Of a DNA stretch of 64,000 nucleotides, positions 13,701 through 25,201 are shown one piece after another. The notes under the pieces are model-generated. The model worked only from the letters and a program-made list of their open reading frames with translations, ran no database searches and was not told the origin of the DNA. The DNA is from Eleginops maclovinus. Its lineage: Eukaryota; Chordata; Actinopteri; Perciformes; Eleginopidae. Every line of letters starts with the position of its first letter. Position 1 is the stretch's first letter. The stretch lies in assembly GCF_036324505.1 (NCBI RefSeq), contig NC_086351.1, positions 7,248,001-7,312,000 on the forward strand, in the 5' to 3' direction. A program made the translations under genes and the position numbers.

Positions 13701-15629
13701 CAAAGTGATGAGTATGATTTTATCAAAAGCATCATATTCTTATGGCTGAGAAAAAATAAATGTTTCAAATGCATGGTGGCAGGATAAAATATACTGGATA
13801 GCTGATGTCAGTTTTCCACTAGTTCCTCTTTTTAAGTTCCCCTTGAGATTCCCGCCCCCCCGCATTTATCTGCACTTATTGACAAATTAACTTTAATTAA
13901 CTCACTGTTCAGGATGCTGATCTTGCGCCCCTGGTATTCTGCACCGAGGGTTACCGCAGTGTTTTGTTTGGAGGCCACTATTTGCACCGTCCTCTGGGAA
14001 TCGGCACACTCGATGTTGGGGTCATAGTTGGGGTTGTTTTGAGACAAAATGGACTCCGCACTGCTGGGATTAAACGCAGCCTGGATGGGGTCCCGGCAAT
14101 ATGATTTGTACTTCCAAGTGACAACAGGAGGCTGGTTGGCGGTTGTCTGGTAAGTGCAGGTGAGGGTGACGGGCTGAAAGAGGATGACGATGTACCTCTT
14201 GGTGGGGCACTGGACGGAGATGGCCATGGTGGACTCTAGAAAGAAATATATCGGAGATTTAAACATATGAGATGATGGTAAATTATGATTATTATTAACA
14301 AAATGTTACTCACATTTAATAATATTGTTTATTATTACTCCAGAAACCCCCCTTGGGTGTGTTATATGAGAAACAGTATTTCCTCACTGCTGGTATCACT
14401 GAAACTGGGTGTGATGAGTCACCTCAGACGGGCTCTGTTCTTTAGTAGGAAAGCTATTCAGACTTAGGATGTTCTAAGAACAGAGCATAAATAACCTAAA
14501 TGTCGTAACAAAGCCAAGACATTTATTTTTTTGTTTGTTTTTCATAGGAATGGTTGACAGTAAGAACAAACTGATCAATTCCAGCCAGGCATATTTACAG
14601 GAGGTGATCCCTTGTTAGCTGTACTGACTTGTGTGTGCTCTGACTTTTCTCTCAACCAGCGACACTAAAGCCCATGTGGCAAGACATACATAAAATGATA
14701 GGCAGTGTGGTTGTTTTTTGACCACTAACAAGAAAGAAATTCCTCATTACTTCTAGAATATGAAGTTATTTGATTTTTCAAAACCCCTGTTTGAATCTTC
14801 ACTGAATAATGATTTACATGCTATTTGGAGTAATATATATGTTGTTCTGCCAAACAACAAATAAAATACTACCAAATGAGAACCAGTTTTAAATGTGAAG
14901 GAAGATTGTAGGTAGGCCTATAACAAAACAACTATCCACAAGAACAAACTACAAGTGATGGAAGAAGTTCTTGGATGATTTACTTTAGTACAATAATCCT
15001 GAATTCAAAATGTTAAAAGTAAAACTACTAAGATACAAACTATCTCCTCTCAAAATACTATATTTTTGGTTTGTAGTCAACAAATACGTGTAATATAAAT
15101 GTTTTAGTTGTTCAAAGAGGAGATCACTTAAGACATCATGTATGCGACAGGGTATATTTAGTACTATGGTACAGCATCATATTATTCAAGCATATCATGT
15201 GTGATTTTATGTTAAAAAAAGAAGAAGTAACAAGTGGCTTTGGGCCTAAGTGTCAATTGATCTGGAGATAGAGGTAGCATATGTCCTCCTGATATTGTTT
15301 ACTAGTGAAGAAGAAGCATAAAGTAGCAAACATTTCTAATACTCTAGTAAAGTACACATGTTAACCATGTAACAGGTTGTTACATGGTTAACATGTGTAC
15401 TTTGATAATTGTATTCAACATTCGGCATAAATAAACCCATAAATGCATAGGAACACCTTTTCAAACTATGACTAAAACTGATATTGCCACAAAATAACAG
15501 TACTGAGAAAGGCTCGAGCAGTTTCAGCAGAGTTTTTTACGGAAGAGGGCCCACCCTATTTTGCAAGAAAAAAAAACAGGCCAACTTACCTGTTGCCACT
15601 AAAGCGGCGATGATTACCGTCCAGAACAT
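4792..15629 (-). CDS. lsr: lipolysis-stimulated lipoprotein receptor (angulin-1)
   Basis: Eleven coding exons join in phase: 15629-15590, 14235-13906, 12311-12192, 11901-11845, 10485-10339, 9838-9644, 9466-9413, 9088-8972, 8394-8100, 6008-5540 and 4827-4792. They give 619 aa. The product is a type I membrane protein that in vertebrates recruits tricellulin to tricellular tight junctions and can take up lipoproteins. Visible parts: signal peptide [13 protein letters not shown]; one V-type Ig domain (exons 2-3, with TWKYKSYC and SGVYVC); a membrane segment near residues 185-203; then the family's Cys-rich juxtamembrane block ([19 protein letters not shown]). The cytoplasmic tail carries [44 protein letters not shown] and an Arg/Asp/Ser-rich part with SRSRDDL. 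It ends in SRESLVV, the same ending as mammalian LSR and a possible PDZ ligand. These motifs favour LSR over ILDR1 or ILDR2. Exon 4 (stalk) and exons 6-8 are candidates for alternative splicing because they are all phase 1. Confidence 0.93.
9150..9232. repeat. AT-rich (ATAAAT/AT)n microsatellite in lsr intron
   Basis: Alternating ATAAAT hexamers and (AT)n runs cover about 80 bases in the intron between the eighth and seventh lsr coding exons. It is a simple repeat. Confidence 0.85.
10545..10911. mobile_element. 367-bp MITE with TTAA ends in lsr intron
   Basis: The ends at 10545-10565 and 10891-10911 are inverted repeats that match at 19 of 21 positions. Both begin with TTAA, then AGAGG, and finish with TATTATGCT. 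TTAA is the piggyBac target site, so a non-autonomous piggyBac-like element is the best fit. The interior holds no ORF of note. It lies between the exon for the membrane segment and the previous (stalk) exon of lsr. Confidence 0.65.
15349..15403. repeat. perfect 26-bp inverted repeat with 3-base loop
   Basis: Bases 15349-15374 are the exact reverse complement of 15378-15403, separated only by GGT. The arm contains ATGTTAACCATGTAACA. The hairpin sits about 190 bases past the first lsr exon, inside its first intron. A perfect stem with so small a loop suggests a recent fold-back event. As RNA it would be a very stable hairpin. Confidence 0.9.
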
Positions 15630-16111
15630 TTTTATTCCTCTTCCCTCAAGGTTTCAGTCGACGTATTTGATTATTATATCCTTAGATACCCAAATACAAT
15701 TTCTGCTTGTGCATAATATTCAGCGCATATATTAATATTCACTTTTCCTCAGCCAGGTAGTTTCAACTCCATTTTGTCTCTTTGAACGTTGTAGGCGAGT
15801 TTGAGTACCTGAACGCCCCACGGCAGCAGAACAGCCAACAGGTGAGCTTTCAAAAACAGGTTGCGAAACATAGGGGTGTGCAAATTAATTTTGGTAGTTT
15901 TTTTAATCGACAGTGGATACATTTGACCCCAGAAACTGAAAAAAGAAGAGGAGGATATAGTTTAACATGCAACCAAACCCTTTTCAACGTGTTTTCTGAT
16001 CGCCCAAGTAAAAATGCAACTAATAAACTACCTATAACATGCCCGCTAGTTGGTATGACCCGGACACTGATAACATGTCAAAGCACCATTGTGTGTTAAT
16101 GTTCAACTTCT

Positions 16112-16237
<126 letters not shown>

Positions 16238-16329
16238 GAGAGAGAGGGGGGGGCTGGGATTGTATGGCCTACTTCCTGTGGATGTTAGAAAAAACATAGG
16301 CCCACATTTATAACAATTTACACTCCAGT

Positions 16330-16515
16330 GTACATTACAGGAATGGGCAATTCAGGTCATTGCTCTATCTCTTTACATAATATGTATTTTGTAAATTGTG
16401 TAAAAAATGTGTTTTAAATAATTTCTACTTTTTATCTTTAATATTTTTTTGTAAATGTAAATTCCCCCACTGTGGGTTGAATAAAGGTATTCAGATTCGG
16501 ATTCTGATACAATTG
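16330..16515 (+). repeat. LINE-like 3' tail (CCCACTGTGGG type)
   Basis: AATTCCCCCACTGTGGG is followed by TTGAATAAAGG and a degenerate CAGATTCGGATTCTGAT repeat. This is the usual end of a fish non-LTR retrotransposon. The left limit is approximate. Confidence 0.5.
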
Positions 16516-16599
16516 TAATTGTACTTTACTGACTGAAATGAAGGTTTTTAGTTTCTATTTGTGGTAACCTTTTTCCACCTTTACTTAACTAACAGAGCT

Positions 16600-16725
16600 A
16601 CATTTATACTTAGTTATTTTAGTTTATATTTAGTAATATTTGATGTATATTGAGTGTATATTTCTCCTTCCCTCTTTGTATTGAACTGTTGCACCTCAAT
16701 TTCCCTCGGGATAAACAAAGCTGAT
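16600..16725 (+). repeat. LINE-like 3' tail, copy 2
   Basis: This stretch matches 1610-1770 closely, sharing TTATTTTAGTTTATATTTAG, TGTATTGAACTGTTGCACC and TTTCCCTCGGGATAAA. The tail repeat has been lost. Confidence 0.6.
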
Positions 16726-16963
16726 TATTCACCAAAAACACTAGTTCAGATCATTTTAAATAATGACAACCATTTGCTGTTCAACGCAATTTTTAATTAA
16801 TAATTAAGAGAGCAGTTACACATATGCATTAGGCCATTTTCGCAGAAAACTCTCTTATTTCAAACATTGTTATCAGTAAGTAGAACTGTATCCAGTTCAT
16901 AAACAAGTGGGTGGAAGTAGAGAATACAGAAAAGTTATCGACATTTATATCGATAATACATTT

Positions 16964-16969
16964 TTTATT
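16964..16969 (-). terminator. poly(A) signal of the orphan membrane-protein gene
   Basis: TTTATT on the plus strand is AATAAA on the minus strand, about 180 bases beyond the stop codon at 17149. It is the nearest canonical signal. Confidence 0.45.
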
Positions 16970-17148
16970 TCTAAGAAGAAAACAAGCTACTTTATGACAA
17001 GGTTTAAAGCATTTTAAGACCTAACAAATACCATTATTAAGAAAAGAATCAACAGCTGAATGAATAATAAAAAATGATCATGAGTTGCAGTCATCGTTTA
17101 GTCTAAAGCAGCAGAAAGGCCTCCACACACTTCAGACCTCCTCCTTCC

Positions 17149-20100
17149 TCAGAGTTCTTCACTGTTGACTGCTTGAAATCCTATTTGAAAAGGAAAAAAG
17201 ATGATTTGAGTGTCAAATGTGAATCCGTTGAGTGAAAAATATTCCTAGTCCACTCTGAACCTCTTCTATTTTGGGAATTATAGTACTCAGATTAGAGATT
17301 GTTTGATATTTTATAGACCTACCTCTTTTTTTGCAGCACTAAAACAGAAAATAGAAAAATTTCAAAACAGAATTGTGACATATTACATTTACAAACATTA
17401 TACATTGTTATCCTTTGAACGGTGTTGAATAGACTTTACATGTAACACCTAAAATATATTCAGTGATTCAGTCTCAATGATTATTGAAAGTTGTGTGATC
17501 ATTGAACATTATGAGTCAGACTTACACAGGAAATCCCAAGCGCTACCAACATGATCACAAAGAGCACTGAAAAAAGAAACACATAGCTGTCATGTTGGAT
17601 CATCATTATCAACAACTATATTCAATTGACCTTCAGTGCTTTTGTTAAATACATACCACAGCTAAAAATCAATCCAGGATGTGTGCGGCTATTCACTGTT
17701 GTATTTCGAGAGACATTTGGCTCTGAGAGATTTGGATTTGGGACATTGGGAAGTTGTGAGGTTGGGCCAGGGGTCTGCTGCTTTTCACCTAAAGAAAATA
17801 AGAAGCAATTCAACTGTTAATAACCAAACAGCAATCATTTAGAGAAATAGTCAAATACTGTACATCTTTGTTAGTAGCAACCTACCCAACCCTATGCTGC
17901 CTATAAACCTGTTTTAACCCAAATTGAACATTATAATCTACATTATGGTAGGATGTAATGCAGGACTGCATATTTAGACTATTAGTTTTAGCTAGGTGTA
18001 ACTAAAAACTGGTATGTATTATCCGTCAAGGGGTGAGCCACACAAATGAACAAATATATAGACTGCCTCGGCTAACTTCATAGAAATACACTCAATGAAA
18101 TAAGACATTGCACTATATGGAAAAGGGCACGGTCATCCAGTTTATCCATAATAATATTTAATTTAAGTTTAGTGCTTTTGTTAAATACATACCAAACACC
18201 GAGACAGTTGGTTGTGAGGTTGGGCCAGATGGATGCAGCTTTACACCTAAAGAAAAAGATAGTAATTTAACTGCTAATGACCAAACAGCAATCGTTTGGC
18301 TCAAAAGTAAAATACAAAACTGATTAGACAAGATGCAATAGTTGGCTTACATAGTTGGCTAAACAATTACCTGGCAGAAACCTTATTTTCTGTTGTTTTA
18401 ACAATTCTTGAATTGTATATTTTTCAATGTGTATGTACGAGTTTTTGCTAAATGTAATGTTATTTCAATGATGTTGGAACATTATTTTATGCAGCCCCAT
18501 TGTTTAAAAAACCTATAGAGTGAGCTCAGTGTGAACTACATGTTTAAGAAAATAGCAGAGATCATGTTTAATACATGTATTGATACGTACATTTTAAGGG
18601 GAAGGTGCCAATATGGAATCCAGTGCTTTCTACCAGGTCTATTTCTTCAATGTTCATTGAGCAGAAGATGATGATGGTTGATTGGTTCAAGCACACAGTA
18701 CATTTATCACCGGGTGGAGAGATTTCAGAGCATATTGGAAATATTTGATTGACGTGTCTTGTGTAAATAGGATAGTGTGGATAACTGGAATTATATATGG
18801 CATTCAACGTCTTGCATCCGTCATTGTCCTTGCAGGTATAGCATTTGGCTGCGCTGGGGTAAATGTCTCTACATTTACAATCTGTTGAAGAGGGCGCCCC
18901 TGTGTCAGGTACTATAAGAACAAATATGAGTTTAAAACAATGTGCATTAGAGCAGTTCTCAGAGTACATGAAAAAAAGAAGGAACTTTTGGTTCATATTC
19001 AATGCAATGGAAACTAAATAAAGAAATACATTCAGGAATGCGCTGCAAATAATGTTACTTCACTTAAATCACTTCTCACGACATACCAGGAGATCCTCCA
19101 GAGACAGCAAATAGTACGAATACAATCCCACACGCAAGTAACTCTGAAACAAACAGTCAAAAAACAGGGGTTTTTCTCATCAAATGGTAGTATTACAGTT
19201 CATAAATGAATGCATATTATACCTGAGACACATGAGAACTATACACTCAGTGGCCACTTAATTAGAAACACTACATGCAAACCAAAACAAAATCCATTGC
19301 CATAAAGTCTTCTTGTCTAATAATCACTTAAACCTCATTTGTAACTGACTTTTCAGACAAATCAGATGCCCTTTAGAGTGCTTTACTAGCGCAAATTGAC
19401 AAAAAAATGATCGTGTATTTGGTTTATACTGTCATAGAGGAGTTAATAGTCTCAGTGAATAGAGCTGACATTAAACATTTGAAACCTATCTCCATATAAA
19501 ATGTAACTATGACCTCGATAACAATCATAGCATTGAAGTTACAAATCTGTCAACACATCTTTGTAATGACTTTATGGCATAGCTGTTTTATTTAACTGTA
19601 ATCATTTGAATCAGTGTAGGTTTCGCATTTTACGTTTAGTGTCTATTTATTTGAGTAATGATGAGAAATATCCATAATGAAATAAATGTATAATGTTTGA
19701 AATTCATTCAATAAAAACTATTCGAGAAAAAATGCTTTGTGTAGGTACAATAAAGTAGCCACTGAGGGAATAACAAAGCACTGCATATACATGCACATTA
19801 TTTCATTTCATTTTCATTTAAAAAGAAGTTCAAGAAATGCATTTTTGATCATATAAAGTTAACACAAATTTAAATGTAATTACCTTTCCATGACATTCCA
19901 GCAACTCTTTTCTTGCGATGGTTAATTTTGCTGACCAGGAGTGGACCTTTGGGTTTTTCTGGGATTTCCCAAGCATCCATCTTAGTGCAGCTTTCATTTC
20001 CTTCTACTTCCGGCTGCTCCTCTGTAATGGTTGCCTTTCCTGTTAAAATCTTCACAGCTTCATCATCCGGGTTGTTGTCTGACTTGACTTGAGGTGGAAA

Positions 20101-21787
20101 GTAGATGTTTTGTGCCACAATACAGGTGGGTGGTTTTGTGAAGTGCTCTTCAGCAAACACAGAGTGTGTTTTTGGACCAGCAGCATACTCAAACACTGGT
20201 GTGTGTGAGCACGGGGAATCTACTGTGTCTCTTTCTTCCTTAGGAATTGGTTTCACAAAGCTGCCCTTTTCTGCTACAGGTAGAGCACTTTCAATGTAAT
20301 GATCAATGAACACGTGCTTCATGTTGGAGGAGAGGCCAGCATTGCTGTATTTAAAGTGAAATAAATAAAAATGAATTATGATACATTACCAGTGGTGGAA
20401 AGTACATTTACTCAAGTATTGTTCTTATTCGTACCTTTCTTAAGTATTTCCATTTAATACTACATTATAATTCTACTTCCTAACCCTAACCCTAACCCTC
20501 TACTCCACAACTACACTCACATAAAAACACACGATGTACTGATGTGGTATAATGTAGTGCTGTACTACTAATCTACACAGCTTCAAATGCTAACATGCAT
20601 AAAACCGGGATAAGATAATAATATAATACTGTGAAAAGATCCATTCACGAGTAAATTAACTTGTGTTACTTTAAGTACATTGAGCTGATAATACTTTATC
20701 ATGAAAGCACTTTATATTATTCTGAAATGGGTCATTGTGCAGAATTTACATTTCAATGCTAATACTTTTGTACTTTAACTTACTTAACATTTTGTAATCA
20801 AGCCTTTTTCTTGTAGTTGGGTATTTTAAGACCATAGCATTTGCACTTTTACTTAAGTTAAGGATCTGAGTACACTGAAAAAACTGACAGTTGACTTTAA
20901 AATGTATTATGTCAACAGATTCTACATACAGTAACTGTAAAGGTTAGTTATTAATGAATTAGTTAATAATATGAGGTTGAACCTAACATTTTGCATTGAA
21001 ACTTAATAGTATAGCTTAGCTTTCGACTAACCTAATACAGTTATGTGGACTCTTTTGACAAAATCCATTTAATTAAAGTAAAGCTTCAGTTTTTTCAGTG
21101 TACTTAATCCAACACTGTATATTACCTGAAATTCTGAAAACTGTATATTTAGTTTCAAATATTAACCAATAAAGTTTGCATTTTCCAAAGTCTTTGTACA
21201 CTTTAAATTCAATACAAATCAGAAACGCACAATATTACTTCAAAAGTACAAGCACTTGCACTCAAAAAGGTAATCAACAACAAGGTTAGGAATTTACCCG
21301 CTCTCCTGGGTGTGTAGGCCCTGGCCACCTGCGAGTGTAAACCATAAAACAGTTAAACTACTTATAATAGTTATCACTTACAAAACTGAATGGATGTAAT
21401 AACCAGAACAAATCTGAAATGAATAAGTACACGTTTACAAACACACACACACAAATGTTAGCATTGTTTTTGATAAAACCCCCCCCCCATTACTTGCTGT
21501 TTAGGAATGTTATAACTGTGTCGGAATTGCATATCATGTTGTTATTATATGGTAGCATCATTTCCTATTTACAATATGAACACAATCACTTCTGTGGTCA
21601 CTGACATTAACAAAACTTGTGATTGGTTTAAAATCTACATTAGCTTCGTCGTTTGAGAGCACAGGCCGGTTTGCAAGCTCGAATGAATGAAGCATGCGGC
21701 AGGCTTTAAAACTCCAGAAAAAGGTTTCTCTTCAAGTTACTTACTTTCTGGCCAAGGTTGGAAAAAGCTATTGGTCGGTTTGGTCAT
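17149..21787 (-). CDS. uncharacterised Cys-rich membrane protein (395 aa)
   Basis: Ten exons join in phase with an open frame: 21787-21745, 21328-21298, 20344-19884, 19143-19087, 18911-18591, 18246-18193, 17788-17657, 17566-17526, 17338-17323 and 17180-17149. The protein starts MTKPTNSFFQPWPE. It has about 175 polar residues with no membrane segment, then MSWKELLACGIVFVLFAVSGG. Next come a region with about ten Cys (CKCRDIY, CYTCKDNDGC, CTVCLNQS, N-glycosylation sites), a Pro/Thr/Asn-rich stalk with repeated GPTSQ, a second hydrophobic segment (VLFVIMLVALGISC) and a basic tail CCCKKRGFQAVNSEEL. Two readings are possible. It may be a two-pass protein with the Cys-rich part outside. Alternatively, translation from the Met of MSWK would make that segment a signal peptide and give a type I receptor of about 220 aa. 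I recognise no family. The Cys spacing is not a clear TNF-receptor or Ly6 pattern. Gene structure is well supported; function is unknown. Confidence 0.72.
17628..18310 (-). repeat. local duplication of a stalk exon with its intron flanks
   Basis: The segments 17628-17870 and 18172-18310 share donor-side intron sequence (TGCTTTTGTTAAATACATACC), the coding core for GPTSQ, the acceptor side (ACCTAAAGAAA) and intron sequence beyond it (ACCAAACAGCAATC). Exons six and seven of the orphan gene are therefore copies of one ancestral exon; the longer one contains extra stalk sequence. Confidence 0.8.
20393..20875. mobile_element. teleost AAGTACATTTACTCAAGTA-type repeat
   Basis: It starts CAGTGGTGGAAAGTACATTT and ends ACTTAAGTTAAGGATCTGAG followed by TACACTG. 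The two ends are imperfectly inverted, as expected of a non-autonomous DNA transposon. Related copies are at 44173-44350 and 44825-45312. It lies between exons two and three of the orphan membrane-protein gene. An internal (TAACCC)3 tract is at 20481-20498. Confidence 0.5.
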
Positions 21788-23149
21788 GGTTCTGTTATTC
21801 AAAATGAGCAACAGCACAGAGACTAAGCTGTTTCTTGGTAGTGACACACATTGACAATGACAATGCAGTTCTGTTTGACTTCCGCATAGCTTTAAATACA
21901 AGATGTAATACAAGATCTCCATCTGGTGGAAACAACCTGTCATTATCTCTATTGAAGTATACACTTGTTAAGTCCCAGGGAAAGTTTGTTTGTAATGTTT
22001 ATTCAACCTTCTCCTAAATGTCCTAATCCACCTGTTAGACAGCATTGACTGGTGTTTCGTAGGACTGTTATTCCTCAGAGGACAGTGGATTTTTACAAAT
22101 AAGATATTTTTTTAACAACCATCAAAATAAATGTAGCTACAGATTAACATATGCAACCAATCGGACTCAAAAGTCAAAGAAAGATGCATTCTATTTCTGT
22201 TCATATACATTGAACATGACCTACTTCTCAGGGTTTTCTTTGCACAAAGAGTCATTGTAGTTTAATCTCAACCTTGTGCCAATTTCACTGAAGAAGCATC
22301 AAGTAAATAAAAATGAGCATGAACAGGCCTACACTGCATTGTTTCTGTGGTAATCACTTTGGAAAATAGTTTGAAAAAGTCATCAGAACTTTTATTGCAT
22401 TGTTTGTTTTCTTGTTTTGCACTATAGACAAAGAACTGAAAGGGCCTTGACCAGGTCTTTTGAGGACTGTTACAGCAGGAAGCTGGTATTGCCGCAGCAG
22501 CATTGTGCATGAGATATTTCCATTTGAACAAGAGTCTGACACATACTGCCAGCCAGTCCCAGTAGCATACATTTAGAGTTTGTATAACTTTAGCTGGTTG
22601 AACAAGCAGCTTTTTAACTTCAACTGGGTGTGGATCTAATACAACTTTTGGTAAATAAAACAATGACACCCATGCACTTCATATAAGAACAGATCAATGA
22701 AAATTTGAAGAAAAATCTCAAGAAATGGTCATCAAAAACGTAACTGATTTAGCGCTGATCATGTCAGTATCACTGCGCAGACCAAGACAGCACAAAAACA
22801 GCTTGTTTTTTATTACAAGCCCTTAACATTCTTTCACAATTCTTTAACATAATCGTCTGATTTATAGTCCAATCTGACATTTATATGTATAGTTAGTCTC
22901 CAATATGTAATTATATAATTGGTGTTGCTTCCATTTAACCACCAGGTCATCAGTTTGGAAATTCCCTTTCATTGTGGCTTTGTATATGCAGCATCATCCG
23001 CGCTGTCACATGTACTTTCGTTTATGACACGTCTTTTATTTTCATTGGTTGTGCATTAGTTTTCAGCATCTGCCATCTCTGACATATTGCTCAGGAATGC
23101 ATGATTCCTCTTAATTAGATTCAAGTAGGTGTGGAAAAACAGGTAGGCT
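21788..23149. other. intergenic, no gene recognised
   Basis: This is the space between two divergent genes, so it should hold the promoters of the orphan membrane protein (minus) and the kinase (plus). The ORF at 22268-22669 (minus) has no recognisable protein similarity and no splice context. I could not place a TATA box or other motif with confidence. Confidence 0.4.
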
Positions 23150-23239
23150 ATAGAGAGAAGCAACCTTTTCTACTCTTGTTCAGACCTGACAGAGCTGCTT
23201 TCCCTCCACAGCAAGAAGGGTTTCCTCTTCAGCAGAAAG
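23150..23239 (+). other. candidate 5' UTR exon of the kinase gene
   Basis: The sequence ends in CAGCAGAAAG followed by the donor GTAGGC. The first coding exon begins with ATG directly after its acceptor (TTCTAG), so an upstream non-coding exon is required. This is the best donor seen; the left limit is a guess. Confidence 0.3.
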
Positions 23240-24349
23240 GTAGGCACCTTAACGGCTTTCTGAAACATATGGAAACATAGATTCTAAACAACTTTATTAC
23301 ATTTAGTAATAACATCGTCAGTCTTTGCTACCCTTCCTGTGTCACACCAGTTAGACCAGAGTACCTCAACTACCAGATAGACGATGTAAAGAAACAGAAC
23401 AGATTGTACTATATGAGCATTTCATGTTTTGACTGTTTATCACACTTTTTTTGTCAGTCGCAGTGCCCCCTCTGTCTGTACATTGTGAGATGTCAGTTAT
23501 TATAGTATGAGTATTCCTTCTCAAGCTTTAAGTTAGAAACGTAAGTATGACATACGTTTTTATGTCTAAGTCAACATTGTGCCCAGGCTAAAACAAATAT
23601 AAAAGTTCTTGTGGACTAACCTGTTTGTCAGCTTTTTTACATTTCCCTGTTACACATAACCGCTCTTAAGTCTTTTAAATGGAGGCCCCTTTTCTGTCTT
23701 AGAAAGATAAACTTATATGTATAGATCAGACCAACAGGCATAGCTGTGGATATTTTATGTGGTCACTGAGGTGAACGACTTGATTGGATTATTTATTCAT
23801 GATAGTTTTTGTTGTATGTTTCTTTAGGATTCAGAATATTCTGGTTTCAGTCTTTTAATTTGACTTTCACAACCTATCTCTGATTAGTTTAGCGATTTAA
23901 ACATTGGTTAAGATATTTAAACTTCTATTGAACTGATGGGTTGAATGCAGAGGCTACATTTCAATGTGTATACTGAGCTGCTTAAATGTGTGGTGATAAA
24001 AGTGGTTTTGATCAAAATCCTCAACAGAGACAACAAGGACACAGTGTAACTTAACAACATTGACACTCCCTTACTGAATATTTTAACCTATTTCTTTACC
24101 AGATTTTTCACAAGTCCCTTCATGCTGAGAGATGCCTGGATGAGAAATACAAGTAGAAACATTTTTCAATGTTATAATTTCGTTGCTATTGAGTCTTCTT
24201 TTACTTGGGTAGAAATCTAATAACCATGGGTAAATGGAATATATTACTCTCAAATATTTGTATTTCAAGATTTATCTTTAAAGAAATTAGCTTTAAAATA
24301 AATATGAAGTGTTAAATGGCAATATTAACCAAAAGTATAAAGTTGTATG

Positions 24350-24386
24350 TAATAATAATAATAATAATAACAACAACAACAACAAT

Positions 24387-24419
<33 letters not shown>

Positions 24420-24434
24420 AACAATAATAATAAC
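24350..24434. repeat. (AAT)n/(AAC)n trinucleotide repeat
   Basis: AAT units pass into AAC units and back to AAT over about 85 bases. It is a plain microsatellite in the presumed first intron of the kinase gene. Confidence 0.95.
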
Positions 24435-24574
24435 ATTATTACATTTTATTCAAGGGCGTCTTTCACGACAACTCTTGGGTAAATACTGAATGTACTCTTT
24501 CAAGGACAGAGGTGCACATGATAACGAAGGCCCAGGTGTACACTATGTGACAACGATTAACATGATGATTCAAC

Positions 24575-24881
24575 CTCTACGGAGATAGGCATATGGCAAG
24601 ACCTGTGTATCATCTGCATAGCAATGGAAGTATACATTATGATGACGGAGGATAGAGCCATGGGGGAGGAGGTAGATGATGAACAGGAGTGGACCCAGTA
24701 CTGACACCACGCAGTATAGTGATCCTAATGTCAGCCTGGCGTTGATGAGTAGTGGGTGGGAGATGGGGTCAAAGGCAGCTGTGAGTATATGAAAAACTCT
24801 GTGGTTTTTTACTACTGTAGACTGTTTTGATTTAGTTCGGTAGCTCTCTAAATAACCTTTAAAAATATACCAGATGATCAA
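24575..24881 (-). mobile_element. LINE reverse-transcriptase fragment
   Basis: The minus strand encodes [18 protein letters not shown] and then [14 protein letters not shown] with FHCYADDTQ. These correspond to the finger/palm motifs and the catalytic FxYADD box of non-LTR retrotransposon reverse transcriptases of the L2/CR1/Rex type. Only about 100 codons remain and the segment between the two motifs is partly scrambled (GxPQG lost), so it is a dead fragment. Confidence 0.75.
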
Positions 24882-25201
24882 TGCCGATTGGAATTCAACT
24901 TGTTAAGAGTCGCCTGTCTGCTCGACGATATAAAATAATCTTAACCCTTTGATCTGTTCTTGCAGCACAGTCACAACAAGAAAAACATAGCAAGTAGTAC
25001 GCAATATGATCAAGGGGAAAGTCCCAAAAATCACAGCAACATTTACAAAACCTTCATTGGCCAGAAGGAACATGTTCTTAACCAAACTGACATGAAGTGC
25101 GGGGGAGACTTTTCTGCTGTCATGTCCCCTACAATTACATTTAATGAAGTTGAACATATTTATTGTCAAAATTCCCTCACAATACATCTCCTATGTTCTA
25201 G

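Noticed and set aside
22268..22669. 133-aa minus-strand ORF
   Set aside because: Low-complexity, unrecognised translation in AT-rich DNA between two divergent genes; no splice or promoter context.
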